DNA of 64,000 nt from Alphaproteobacteria bacterium. GTDB lineage: Bacteria > Myxococcota_A > UBA796 > CAJQPC01. Below the pieces are notes generated by a model that was not told where the DNA came from, did not search any database, and worked only from the letters and a program-made list of their open reading frames with translations. The first letter of the stretch is position 1. Every line of letters starts with the position of its first letter. The position numbers were made by a program, and so were the translations under genes. Below are positions 1 through 8,157 of this stretch, in pieces. The DNA lies in the NCBI GenBank assembly GCA_020632795.1, contig JACKEV010000012.1, positions 124,001 to 188,000 of the forward strand. Reading direction: 5' to 3'.

Positions 1-772
1 GATCGGCCTCCAGGATCTCCTCGCGGTGGAGGTTGGTGACCGGGACCTCGGCGGTGGGGATCAGGAAGGCGTCCTGGCCGTTCAAGGGGTCGGCGAGGCG
101 GAACATGTCAGCCTCGAACTTGGGGAGCTGGGCGGTGCCCTCCATCGCGGTGCGCCAGACGACGTAGGGCACCATGGTCTCGGTGTAGCCGTGATCCCGG
201 GTGTGGGTGTCCAGGAAGAAGCTGACCAGGGCGCGCTCCAGTCGGGCCCCGGCGCCCTTGAGCACCGAGAAGCGCGAGCCGCTCATGCGGGCGGCGGCCT
301 CGAAGTCCAGGATGCCCAGGGCCACGCCCAGCTCGTCGTGGGGCTTCGGCTCGAAGTCCATCGCCGGGGGGGCGCCCCAGCGGCGCAGCTCGGGGTTGTC
401 CTCCTCGCCCTTGCCGGGGGGGACGCGATCGTCGAGGAGGTTGGGCAGGGCGTTGATGAGGGCGTCGCGCTCGGCTTCGACCTCGGCCTGCTCGGCCTCC
501 AGGGCCTTGGCGCGCTCGCTGGCCTCGCGGACCTGCTCCTTCAGCGCGTCGGCCTCGTCGCGCTGGCCGGCCTTCATCAGGCGGCCGATCTGCGGGGACA
601 GCTCGTTGCGGGTGGCCCGGCAGGCCGAGGCCTCGGTGATGAGGTCGCGGCGGCGCTGGTTCAGCGCGGCGATGGTGTCGAGGGAGGCGAGGGCGTCGTC
701 GCCGGCGTGTCGGCGCTCCAGCGAGGCCCGCACGAGGTCAGGCTGCTCTTCGACAATGCGGGGGTCGAGCAT
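1..772 (-). CDS. serS: Seryl-tRNA synthetase (N-terminal part, cut by window edge)
   Basis: Charges tRNA-Ser with serine in the cytoplasm. Reading the minus strand from the ATG at 772 gives MLDPRIVEEQPDLVRASLERR, the usual SerRS start. An Arg/Glu/Ala-rich helical arm (about residues 40-110) follows, and then the start of the class II core with the MSGSRFSVLKGAGARLERAL block and TAEVPVTNLH near the edge. Only about 257 codons are in the window, against roughly 420-430 for the family, and the C-terminal catalytic half lies outside. It is upstream of nothing on its own strand here; lipB ends 38 bp before its start on the same strand, so it could be co-transcribed with tmk-lipB. Confidence 0.95.
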   Translation of the reverse strand, partial: MLDPRIVEEQPDLVRASLERRHAGDDALASLDTIAALNQRRRDLITEASACRATRNELSPQIGRLMKAGQRDEADALKEQVREASERAKALEAEQAEVEAERDALINALPNLLDDRVPPGKGEEDNPELRRWGAPPAMDFEPKPHDELGVALGILDFEAAARMSGSRFSVLKGAGARLERALVSFFLDTHTRDHGYTETMVPYVVWRTAMEGTAQLPKFEADMFRLADPLNGQDAFLIPTAEVPVTNLHREEILEAD

Positions 773-810
773 GGTGGCTCCATGAGCGAGGCAGGTCGTC
801 GAGCCGTCCG

Positions 811-1452
811 TTAACCCGTCCGGTCGTCCGGCGGCGGTCCATGCGGCAACAGGTCGCGCAGGTGCCCCACCAGGGCCCGCTTGACCGCCTCGAAGTCCGG
901 GGCGTGGCCCAGCTCCGTGGCCATCGAGGTCATCACCCCGACCTCCATGCCGCAGGGGTTGATTCGGGTGAAGAAGTCCATGTCGGGGGCGACGTTGAGG
1001 GCCAGGCCGTGCCAGGTCACCCAGCGTCGGCAGGCGATGCCCACGCTGCACACCTTGCGGCCGGCGACCCAGGCGCCGGTGTTGCGGTCGTCGCGGCCGG
1101 CGGACAGGCCGAAGTCGGCGCAGGTGCGGATGGCGGCCTCCTCCAGGTCGTGCAGGTGGCGGTGCAGATCCTGGCGGCCCTCCGGCAGCGCGACGATGGG
1201 GTAGGCGGTGATCTGGCCGGGGCCGTGCCAGGTGACGTCCCCGCCGCGCTCGACCTGGAGCACGGGCACCCCCTGGGGGGCGAGCACGTTGGCGGCGGCC
1301 CCCCTGCGGCGGCCGAGGGTGTAGACCGGCTCGTGCTCCACGAGCAGCAGGGTGTCGGGCACCTCGCGGGCGATGCGCGCCGCGAGGAGCGCCTTCTGGC
1401 GGGCCCAGGAGATCGCGTAGTCAGCCCGGCCGAGGTCCTCTACGACAAGCAC
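811..1452 (-). CDS. lipB: Octanoyl-[ACP]:protein N-octanoyltransferase (LipB)
   Basis: Moves octanoate from acyl carrier protein onto lipoyl domains, the first step of lipoate biosynthesis. The 213-residue product carries the family blocks VEHEPVYTLGRR, RGGDVTWHGPGQ, TGAWVAGRKVCSVGIACRRW (the Lys is catalytic), HGLALNV and the Cys-containing FFTRINPCGM. The start is a GTG at 1452 that overlaps the tmk stop by 13 bp; the much longer frame upstream is the shadow of tmk. It supplies the cofactor needed by the 2-oxoglutarate dehydrogenase E2 encoded at 49043. Translational coupling to tmk is likely (inference). Confidence 0.93.
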   Translation of the reverse strand: MLVVEDLGRADYAISWARQKALLAARIAREVPDTLLLVEHEPVYTLGRRRGAAANVLAPQGVPVLQVERGGDVTWHGPGQITAYPIVALPEGRQDLHRHLHDLEEAAIRTCADFGLSAGRDDRNTGAWVAGRKVCSVGIACRRWVTWHGLALNVAPDMDFFTRINPCGMEVGVMTSMATELGHAPDFEAVKRALVGHLRDLLPHGPPPDDRTG

Positions 1453-2060
1453 GCGGCGACCTGCTCCATGACCCGGGCGTGGACCTGGGCGGGGGTGCCG
1501 CTGGCGTCGACGTGGGCGATGCGGTCGCCCCGGTCGGCCAGCAGGGCCAGCGCGGCGCCGTAGGCGGCGGAGATCTCTCGGAGCGTGCCCTCGGTCTCGA
1601 AGCGGTCCCGGGGGGCGCCGCGCTTGAGGATGCGCTCGACGCAGGCTTCCACCGGCAGGTCCAGGAACACCGTGAGGTCCGGGGCCCGGAAGCGGGCGTT
1701 GAGCCCGGCGACGAATCCCAGCGGGGCAGCGAGGGACTGGTAGGCCAGGGAGGAGGCGTAGTATCGGTCGGTCAGCACCGCATGGCCGGCGGCCAGGGCG
1801 GGCTCGACCTCGCGCTCCAGATGATCCTGGCGGTCCGCGGCGAAGAGGTAGGGCAGCACGCCGTCCCCCAGGTCGAGCCGGCCGCCCAGGGCCTCGCGGA
1901 TCATACGGCCGATGGGCCCGGTGGAGGGCTCGGCGGTGGTGTGCACGGTCCACGGGCCGCCGGGGGCGCCGGGTTGGCGCAGGGCCTCGGCCAGCAGGGC
2001 GATCTGGGTGGTCCCGCCGCTGCCGTCCAGGCCCTCGATGGCGATGAAGCGTCCACGCAT
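1440..2060 (-). CDS. tmk: Thymidylate kinase
   Basis: Phosphorylates dTMP to dTDP in DNA precursor synthesis. The product is 206 residues, normal for the family. It shows the N-terminal nucleotide loop IEGLDGSGGTTQ (residues 8-19), a DR-Y motif (LTDRYYASSLAYQ) and the PDLTVFLDLP strand. The P-loop is unusual: the position normally held by the ATP-binding Lys (GxGKTT) is Gly. Family assignment is firm from the overall pattern; activity is inferred. It overlaps lipB by 13 bp and is divergent from the secreted protein at 2114. Confidence 0.93.
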   Translation of the reverse strand: MRGRFIAIEGLDGSGGTTQIALLAEALRQPGAPGGPWTVHTTAEPSTGPIGRMIREALGGRLDLGDGVLPYLFAADRQDHLEREVEPALAAGHAVLTDRYYASSLAYQSLAAPLGFVAGLNARFRAPDLTVFLDLPVEACVERILKRGAPRDRFETEGTLREISAAYGAALALLADRGDRIAHVDASGTPAQVHARVMEQVAACLS

Positions 2061-2091
2061 GAAGGGCTCCCCGGGCCCGCTCGGCCCGCGC

Positions 2092-2097
2092 TAGAAT
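2092..2097 (+). promoter_or_regulatory. Possible -10 element for the gene at 2114
   Basis: TAGAAT stands 17 bp before the GTG at 2114 and 26 bp before the ATG at 2123, inside the divergent gap after tmk. No recognisable -35 hexamer is seen at the right distance. A purine-rich GGGGGAG (2098-2104) follows and fits a ribosome-binding site for the GTG. Confidence 0.3.
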
Positions 2098-2113
2098 GGG
2101 GGAGTAACGCGGC

Positions 2114-3526
2114 GTGGATCCGATGACCCTCCTGCTCACCCTGTCGATGATGGCAGCCCCGGCGCGCGCGCAGCCGGTGTGCCTGGGGGTGGGGGTGGAG
2201 GGCTGGGCGCCCCAGGGTGCAGGGCTGATCGCGCCGCCCTCGCCGACGCCCACCGACACCTGCTGGGGCCAGCAGACCCCGGGGCGGGTGACCTCCGCCC
2301 ACTTCGCGGTGGACCACGACGCCGGGGTGTCGTCCAGCACGGCCCGCCGCTTCGCCGACGCCCTGGAGGACGCCTACGAGACGCTGGTCGACCAGGGCTG
2401 GCCGGCGGTGCGCCAGGACGACCGCTACCTCATCCAGGCATACATCTCCGAGGAGGCCGGGGGCGGGGCGTTCACCTCGTCGGGCACCTGCGGCAACGGC
2501 GACGGCTGGATGCCGTACATCGTCACCTTCCAGGACGTCTTCGACGGCACGAGCTGGGCCGAGGAGATGGCCGCCCACGAGCTGAACCACGCCCAGCAGT
2601 TCACGATGGGCGGGGGGCACGAGGATTGGTGGTGGGAGGCCACCGCCACCTGGGTCCAGGAGCAGGTCCACCCCCGCACCGACGGCTGGATCGACTACGT
2701 CGACGACGGCTACAGCGCGCAGCCCTGGCTGGCCATGCAGTCCGCGGGGTCCAGCGACCCGGACCGCTTCCTCCACATGTACGGCATGGCGATCTTCGCC
2801 TTCCACCTGGAGGAGCACGTCGGCGGCGCCGACCTGGTGCGGGGGACCTGGACGTACACCCAGGAGGTCCAGCCCTCCCGCGACCTCGCCATCTTCGAGG
2901 TCCTGGGGGGCATGGGCTACGACTTCGACGCGGTGTACCGGGACTTCGTCGCCGCGAACGCGACCTGGGACTACGACCACAGCGCGCTGCTGGCCCCGGT
3001 GGTCCTGGCCGGGGAGGCCGCCGCGGTGCCCGCGCAGGGGGACGTCTCTGGCGAGCGCGCCCCCGAGCCCCTGGGGCAGGCCTACGTCTCAGTAGAGCCC
3101 GCGGCGCTGCCCGCCGCCACACCGGACCTGGGCCTCACGTTTGAGGGTGAGGCCGGCGTGGACTGGGGCGTGTGGCTGGTCGGCACCACCGGGGGCCGGG
3201 TGCGCCGGGTCGTGACGGTGTCGGTGGGCAGCGACGGGGTGGGGGAGGGTCGGCTGCCCGGCGCGGCCGACGACGACGCGGTGTTCATCGTGGCCTCACC
3301 CTGGTCGGGGACCGCCCGGGGCTACGCCTGGTCCTGGTCCATCGAGGCCCTGGAGGCCCTGGAGGAGGACACCGACAGCAGCACCACCGGCGGTGACCCC
3401 GACCACCGCGTCACCGGCGGGCGGCCGCTGGATGACGTGGGGGGGCGGTGCGGGCACGCCGGGGGTGCGGGGTGGTTGTGGCTGGGCGGGCTGGTGATGC
3501 TTCGGAGTCGGCGGCTTTCGGGGTAG
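2114..3526 (+). CDS. Secreted putative zinc metalloprotease with MYXO-CTERM-like tail
   Basis: A 470-residue protein with a short signal peptide (cleavage near ARA-QPV). It has HELNH at residues 155-159, followed by WWWEATATW, where Glu175 could be the third zinc ligand as in gluzincin proteases. The C-terminus has a Gly/Cys patch (GGRCGHAGG), a hydrophobic segment and RSRR, like MYXO-CTERM sorting tails. GTG 2114 is preferred because GGGGGAG lies 9 bp upstream; the ATG at 2123 is the alternative. No full domain family is recognised; some myxobacterial putative metalloproteases look alike. Protease activity is inferred from the motif. Confidence 0.75.
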   Translation: MDPMTLLLTLSMMAAPARAQPVCLGVGVEGWAPQGAGLIAPPSPTPTDTCWGQQTPGRVTSAHFAVDHDAGVSSSTARRFADALEDAYETLVDQGWPAVRQDDRYLIQAYISEEAGGGAFTSSGTCGNGDGWMPYIVTFQDVFDGTSWAEEMAAHELNHAQQFTMGGGHEDWWWEATATWVQEQVHPRTDGWIDYVDDGYSAQPWLAMQSAGSSDPDRFLHMYGMAIFAFHLEEHVGGADLVRGTWTYTQEVQPSRDLAIFEVLGGMGYDFDAVYRDFVAANATWDYDHSALLAPVVLAGEAAAVPAQGDVSGERAPEPLGQAYVSVEPAALPAATPDLGLTFEGEAGVDWGVWLVGTTGGRVRRVVTVSVGSDGVGEGRLPGAADDDAVFIVASPWSGTARGYAWSWSIEALEALEEDTDSSTTGGDPDHRVTGGRPLDDVGGRCGHAGGAGWLWLGGLVMLRSRRLSG

Positions 3527-3593
3527 CCTTGAGAGCCTCCCGTTTACCGGACCGGCCTCACCGCGCTCCTCTAGTCCTGAACCCGAGGTCTCG

Positions 3594-4463
3594 ATGCCCC
3601 GCCTTCTGTTGCGCGCGCTCGCCGTCGCATCGCTCATCGCCTGGGCAGGCAGCGCGGTCGCGCAGGACTTCGACAACCTCATCTTGAGATACGGCTGGCG
3701 CGAAGGGGACACCCTCAGCTATCGGCTGCAGGCCTACCTGGGGACGCCCCGCGGGCACAGCTTCATCATCGACAACGCCCACATCCGGCTGACGGAGCTG
3801 ACGATCGGGGTGGTGGTGCGCTGCACGGTCGCGGCGCCCCGTTGGGACGCGCAGCCGATGGACTGCGCCATCGACAGCGCCGAGCTGGCCGGCGTGGCGC
3901 CCACCGACCCGCCCGACGAGGTCCATCGGGTGCTGATGCACTACGATGCCCTGCTGGAGGGCGGCATGGTTCAGCTCGAGTGGACCTCCAGCGGCCGGAT
4001 CCGCATGCTCGATCTGGAGGGCGTGTCCAAGGACACACCTCGGCGCGCCCGCGTGCACGAGCACCTGCGCCAGCTCCTGCTGCGGCTGTTCTCGCTGCTC
4101 GAGATCGAGATGCCCCCGGATGGGCTCGTGGGCCCGGAGGGCTGGCGACAGCGCGGGGACCCGATCGCGCTCAGGGTGCCCAGCCGCAACGGCAGCATGA
4201 GCGGCGCGAAGCTGGATCACCGCGTCGTCGGCGTCTCGGGAGACGTGGTCGAGATCGCGTCCAGCGGCGACGGGGCGCTGCGGCAGGGCAGCGTCGGCCC
4301 GCTGATGGACACCCGGCTGGAGGGGCAGGCGCGCTTCGACATGGACCAGGGGTTGTTGCTCTACAACACCCAGGAGTTCCACGCCGAGCTGATCAACACC
4401 ACGGCCACCCAGCGCCTGTACCTGTGGCAGGTCGGGGAGGCGGCGCTGATCGAGGAGCCGTGA
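3594..4463 (+). CDS. Secreted protein of unknown function
   Basis: A 289-residue product with a clear signal peptide (RLLLRALAVASLIAWAGSAVA, cleaved before QDFDN). The mature part is predicted soluble or surface-bound, with alternating strands and only one Cys (in VRCTVAA), and no motif I recognise. A GAGG ribosome-binding site sits 5 bp before the ATG. It lies 67 bp after the putative metalloprotease and could be co-transcribed. Its stop abuts the stop of the convergent reverse transcriptase gene with no gap. Confidence 0.8.
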   Translation: MPRLLLRALAVASLIAWAGSAVAQDFDNLILRYGWREGDTLSYRLQAYLGTPRGHSFIIDNAHIRLTELTIGVVVRCTVAAPRWDAQPMDCAIDSAELAGVAPTDPPDEVHRVLMHYDALLEGGMVQLEWTSSGRIRMLDLEGVSKDTPRRARVHEHLRQLLLRLFSLLEIEMPPDGLVGPEGWRQRGDPIALRVPSRNGSMSGAKLDHRVVGVSGDVVEIASSGDGALRQGSVGPLMDTRLEGQARFDMDQGLLLYNTQEFHAELINTTATQRLYLWQVGEAALIEEP

Positions 4464-6206
4464 TCAATCCTCGTCGTTGCGCCAGAACTGCCACCACTTC
4501 TTCTTGCCGCCGGTCAGCCACTCGATCGGGTCCTGCTCGGCGTTGGAGGACCCATCCGCTGCGTCGCCGCCGCTGCGGGTGACCTTGACGCCGTCGACGG
4601 AGCGGAAGCGGTCGGACTCGGTGGAGCTGTGAGAGGCGTCGCCCGCGGGCGGCCTCGGTGGGGGCGCTGCTGACCCCTTCGGCGGGGGCGCTGCTGATTC
4701 CTTCGGCGGCGGCGCCGTCCCTTCGGCGGCCGGCGGGGGCTCGGCGGGGCGGGGCTGGTGCCACTTCTTCGCGGGCTCAGACCGCGGGGGCCGCTCGGGC
4801 CGCCGATAGCCATGCCGGCTCTGGAGCTGCCAGGCGCGCTGCAGGAGCGGCATGCCCTTGTCGCCGTCGACCATCGCGGCGAAGGCCGCGAAGCCCTCGA
4901 TCGAGGCGAGCACGTCGCGCCCCGCCCCCCAGCGCTTGCCCTGGGGGCCGTCCCGCTCGATCTGGAAGAGCAGCGCCCGGAAGCGGCGCAGGAGCGGACG
5001 CGGCACTCCGACCCGGTCGTTGACCACCAGCCCGGTGACCTCCATTCGGCGGCTGCGGCGCATCACCCGGGTCTTGTCGGGGTGGAGGGTGAAGCCCTCG
5101 TCCTGGACGATCTCGGGGAGCAGGCGCAGCACGGCGCCGACGTCGGCGTCGGGGCTCGGGCTGGAGAAGGTGAGGTCGTCGGCGTAGCGGGTGTAGGTGA
5201 AGCCGAGCTTGTCCGCCAGTGCGCCGAAGCGCAGGTCGAGGTGGCGGCAGAGGAGGTTGGTCAGCGCGGGGCTGGCCGGGCTGCCCTGGGGCAGGCGGCG
5301 CTCGCCGACGGCCGCGAACCAGACCTGACCGTCCAGCTCGACCTCGTCCACCGGGATCTCGGTGCAGATCAGGGCCAGCAGGGTCGCCGCCTCGGGGCTG
5401 TAGCCCAGGGACTGGAACAGCCCCCGCACCCGCCGCCATGTGACGGTGGGGAAGAAGTCCTTGAGGTCCGCGTTGATGACCACCGCCGCGCCGACGTGAG
5501 CCTGGGCGTTGGTGACGATGTTGCGGCCGGTGACGAAGCCGTGGGCCGCGTCGGACACCGGAACCCGGGCCAGCAGGTCGGTGAGGACGCGCCGCTGGGC
5601 GTACTTGAGCCGGGGCATGGGCGCGGAGATGAGGCGCTCGCCGCCGGTCTTCTTGGGGATGAGGAAGCGGCGGTAGTGGCTGGTGCGGGACACCGGGCGG
5701 TGCCAGGCCAGCCAGCGCAGCTCGCCCACCGAGATGTCCAACCACTCGGCCACCGAGGCGCCGTCGGTGAGCACCGGCAGGCTACGCTCCAGCAGCTTGG
5801 GGACGTCGGCGGTGCGCTGGCCCAGCCGGGAGGAGACCTCGGGGCCCAGGAAGAGGATCTCCCCGGACTTGCGCTGCCGCCAGGCGGCCGCACGGGCCTG
5901 ACGGGTGGCCTCGCGGCGGGCCTTGGTCTCTTCGCGGCGCTGACGGGCAGCGAGGAGGCGGCGCTTGTGGGCCTCGCGCTTGAGGGCCTCGACGTCGTGC
6001 AGGCGGGCCAGCTCGGTCTGCATCGCCCGCAGCTCGGCCTCCAGCTCGACCTTGCGCTTCAGCTCGAACTCGGGGGTGCCGGGCTTGGGGTCGTCGATGG
6101 ACCAGAAGCCCAGGCGGATCATCTCCTCGAGGATGACCTGGTCCTTGGAGCTGAGGCGGATGCGCTCGTACAGCTCGGCCTTGGTGACGCCGGCGGTCTT
6201 GCTCAT
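4464..6206 (-). CDS. Retron-type reverse transcriptase
   Basis: Would copy the msd part of the adjacent non-coding RNA into branched msDNA. The 580-residue protein has an Arg/Glu/Ala-rich, probably coiled N-terminal extension (about 45-112). The RT core (about 165-440) carries IPKKTGGERLISAP, the retron X motif NAQAH (233-237), Asp247 in NADLKDFF, LPQGSPASP (305-313), the catalytic YADD (341-344) and the retron VTG motif (390-392). A Pro/Ala-rich tail (about 470-525) ends in KKKWWQFWRNDED. Retron RTs are often 300-500 residues, so both extensions are extra. It is the last gene after the HEAT and SWIM genes, with the msr-msd candidate just upstream. GGGGGAA lies a few bases before the ATG. Confidence 0.93.
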   Translation of the reverse strand: MSKTAGVTKAELYERIRLSSKDQVILEEMIRLGFWSIDDPKPGTPEFELKRKVELEAELRAMQTELARLHDVEALKREAHKRRLLAARQRREETKARREATRQARAAAWRQRKSGEILFLGPEVSSRLGQRTADVPKLLERSLPVLTDGASVAEWLDISVGELRWLAWHRPVSRTSHYRRFLIPKKTGGERLISAPMPRLKYAQRRVLTDLLARVPVSDAAHGFVTGRNIVTNAQAHVGAAVVINADLKDFFPTVTWRRVRGLFQSLGYSPEAATLLALICTEIPVDEVELDGQVWFAAVGERRLPQGSPASPALTNLLCRHLDLRFGALADKLGFTYTRYADDLTFSSPSPDADVGAVLRLLPEIVQDEGFTLHPDKTRVMRRSRRMEVTGLVVNDRVGVPRPLLRRFRALLFQIERDGPQGKRWGAGRDVLASIEGFAAFAAMVDGDKGMPLLQRAWQLQSRHGYRRPERPPRSEPAKKWHQPRPAEPPPAAEGTAPPPKESAAPPPKGSAAPPPRPPAGDASHSSTESDRFRSVDGVKVTRSGGDAADGSSNAEQDPIEWLTGGKKKWWQFWRNDED

Positions 6207-6240
6207 GGGTTCCCCCTGCGGGCGAGGGGGAGGCGGGATG

Positions 6241-6474
6241 GGGGTCGGCCGGCGCGGCAGGTCTTCGGCTTCTGCGCGAGACCGGAGCGGTCAACTCGAC
6301 GCGGGACCGCCCTGGTGTCGTTTGATTCCTCCGACAGGAGGCGAACTGCAATCAACGACACCAGGGCAGGTCCCGCACAGTGGAGACCGAGCCGGTGAGG
6401 CGGGCGGGAGCTGTGTGCATGGACGGCGATCGCGCCGCCCGGGTTGCAAGGCGGGCCGCGCCGGCCGACACCCC
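6241..6474 (-). ncRNA. Candidate retron msr-msd RNA
   Basis: The 301-bp gap between the SWIM gene and the RT holds two nested inverted repeats. The outer pair is 6455-6474 against 6241-6258: 18 bp with one 2-nt bulge, matching the a1/a2 stem of retrons. The inner element at 6301-6376 is a long hairpin with 8 bp + 14 bp + 4 bp + 5 bp paired segments, matching an msd stem. The span between a1 and the hairpin (about 6377-6454) would be msr and contains a small GGCG-CGAT-CGCC hairpin. Position upstream of the RT on the same strand is the known myxobacterial arrangement. The priming guanosine and exact ends are not resolved. Confidence 0.78.
6301..6376 (-). repeat. Long inverted repeat: candidate msd hairpin
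   Basis: 6301-6308 pairs with 6369-6376 (8 bp), 6309-6322 with 6354-6367 (14 bp), 6324-6327 with 6350-6353 (4 bp) and 6328-6332 with 6337-6341 (5 bp around a GACA loop). Single-base bulges lie at 6323 and 6368, and an unpaired 8-nt strand at 6342-6349. A further small hairpin lies at 6280-6292. This is far more structured than the surrounding DNA. Confidence 0.85.
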
Positions 6475-6507
6475 AAGGGTTGGAAACGAAGGTGGAAAGG
6501 AGCTGGA

Positions 6508-8157
6508 TCACGAGGCTACCCCAAAGCGCCGCCCGTGCGCCAGGCGCAGGGCGAGGATGTGGGCGCAGGGGCCGCGCCGGAGCTTGTTCCGGAAGAAATA
6601 CGAGCAGGTGCAGGTGGCGTCGGCGACCCGCTGGTCGCGATCCAGGCGCAGGGTGGGGCGCTCGGTGTGGGAGCCCTGGCGCACCTGACCCTGGAGGCGG
6701 AGGTGCTCGCCCTGCTGGTTGGCGTGGAGGTGGGTCACCGCGCCCTGGTTGACCAGGCCCCAGGCCTCGGCCTCGCGATCGCTGGTGAAGCGCAGCCGGT
6801 CCATGGGCAGGGGCTCGCGGGTCAGCTCGCGGGCGCGGTACACGCCCCGCCCCAGGTCCACCATGACCCGGCCCGCCTGGGCCCACATGGCCAGCGCACC
6901 CAGAACCACCTTGCGCTCCAACCCGAGCTTGCGGGCGAGGGCCCCGGGCTCGGCCACCCAGTCGGCGCGCAGCGCGTCGAAGACCTTCTGGGCGGTGTGG
7001 GTGTCCACCCGGGCGCGGGGGGCCAGGAGGTCGAAGTTGCCGCAGGCCGACCAGTCGTTGGAGGTCCAGCCCGACAGCCCCAGGGTGAACCGCAGGTCCC
7101 CCAGGTCGGCCTCCCAGAACGAGGGCATGCCGGTGCCCAGCAGGGTGACGGTGAAGCCCCGCGCGACGGGGATGAGCCGCTCCAGCGCGAACAGGCGGCG
7201 GCGCCCCCAGGTGCGGATCTCCTGCTCGGTCGAGCCGGTGTACACCGAGCGGGCGCAGGTGAGGGTGAGGTCGAAGGGCTCGAAGCGCACCCGCACCGGC
7301 TGGCCCGGCTTGAGCAGCCAGCGCATGGAGCGGGGGCCGTGGCGCTCCTTCTGGCGGCGCAGGACGTGGCAGAAGTTGTAGATGTCCATGGGGTGGAGCT
7401 GGAGCTGCACCCCGGGGAGGGTCATGGCCGAGGACACCTGCAGGAAGCCGCGCACCCAACTGTCCGGGAGGTCGATCTTGACCTCGCGGTAGCGGTCCGC
7501 GCCCTGGGTCTCCACCTCGAAGCCGGTCGGGTCGACGGAGAGCTCGGTGACCTTGTAGTCGCGGATGCGGGAGAACTCGTCGTACAGCGCGTCGGAGTAG
7601 TCGATGTTGGTCGTGCCGCAGGCCCGCTCGCCCAGCTCGTCGAAGACGTTGTAGTTGCAGCCGACCCGCCCGTAGGAGGACTCGTCCCGGGAGAAGCACT
7701 CGAAGAACAGCTCGTCGGGGTGGACGGTGATGACCGGGTCGAGCACCCACCAAGCGGCGTAGTTGGCCTTGTAGAGGTAGTCGAAGTACTTCTTTCGGGC
7801 CTTGTAGAAGTCGCCGGTGCGCCGGGTGTGGTTGACCTGGATCTTGTCCAACTCGGCGCGGATCGCCTCGATGCGCTGCCGTGTGCCCGCCCGCTGGGCG
7901 CCCAGCTCGGTCCAGTCCAGCTCGTCCTGCTGGGCGCGCCAGGCGAAGTACTCGGTGCGGTCCTTGGGCTGGAAGCGCTGGTCGGAGACGACCACGTCGT
8001 GGAGGGCCGAGAGCGCCTCGCGGAAGGGCAGCTTCTGGTTCAGCCGCCCCCGGAAGAAGGTCGCCGGGCGCAGGGTGTCCGGCGCGAAGGACATCGAGGT
8101 GCCCGAGGCGGTGTCACGCACCCCGCTGGCGCCGAAGTAGCGGTACTCAAAGCGCAC
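6508..8157 (-). CDS. SWIM zinc-finger protein of the retron operon (WHSWIM-type)
   Basis: A 549-residue protein ending in a SWIM motif: Cys516-x-Cys518-x12-Cys531-x-His533 (CTCSYFFRNKLRRGPCAH). SWIM domains bind nucleic acid or protein. A helical, possibly winged-helix segment precedes it (ALARKLGLERKVVLGALAMWAQAGRV). The N-terminal half is rich in Tyr/Asp/Arg and unassigned. The start is GTG 8157, overlapping the end of the HEAT-repeat gene by 11 bp; the frame continues upstream only as a shadow. It is followed by the msr-msd candidate and the RT. I recall retron type XIII as RT plus an ARM-repeat protein plus a WHSWIM protein, which matches. Probable toxin/effector or sensor role is inference. 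Confidence 0.85.
   Translation of the reverse strand: MRFEYRYFGASGVRDTASGTSMSFAPDTLRPATFFRGRLNQKLPFREALSALHDVVVSDQRFQPKDRTEYFAWRAQQDELDWTELGAQRAGTRQRIEAIRAELDKIQVNHTRRTGDFYKARKKYFDYLYKANYAAWWVLDPVITVHPDELFFECFSRDESSYGRVGCNYNVFDELGERACGTTNIDYSDALYDEFSRIRDYKVTELSVDPTGFEVETQGADRYREVKIDLPDSWVRGFLQVSSAMTLPGVQLQLHPMDIYNFCHVLRRQKERHGPRSMRWLLKPGQPVRVRFEPFDLTLTCARSVYTGSTEQEIRTWGRRRLFALERLIPVARGFTVTLLGTGMPSFWEADLGDLRFTLGLSGWTSNDWSACGNFDLLAPRARVDTHTAQKVFDALRADWVAEPGALARKLGLERKVVLGALAMWAQAGRVMVDLGRGVYRARELTREPLPMDRLRFTSDREAEAWGLVNQGAVTHLHANQQGEHLRLQGQVRQGSHTERPTLRLDRDQRVADATCTCSYFFRNKLRRGPCAHILALRLAHGRRFGVAS

Noticed and set aside
6281..6507. Rho-independent terminator after the SWIM gene
   Set aside because: The hairpin is far longer than a terminator and lacks a T-run; it fits an msd stem.
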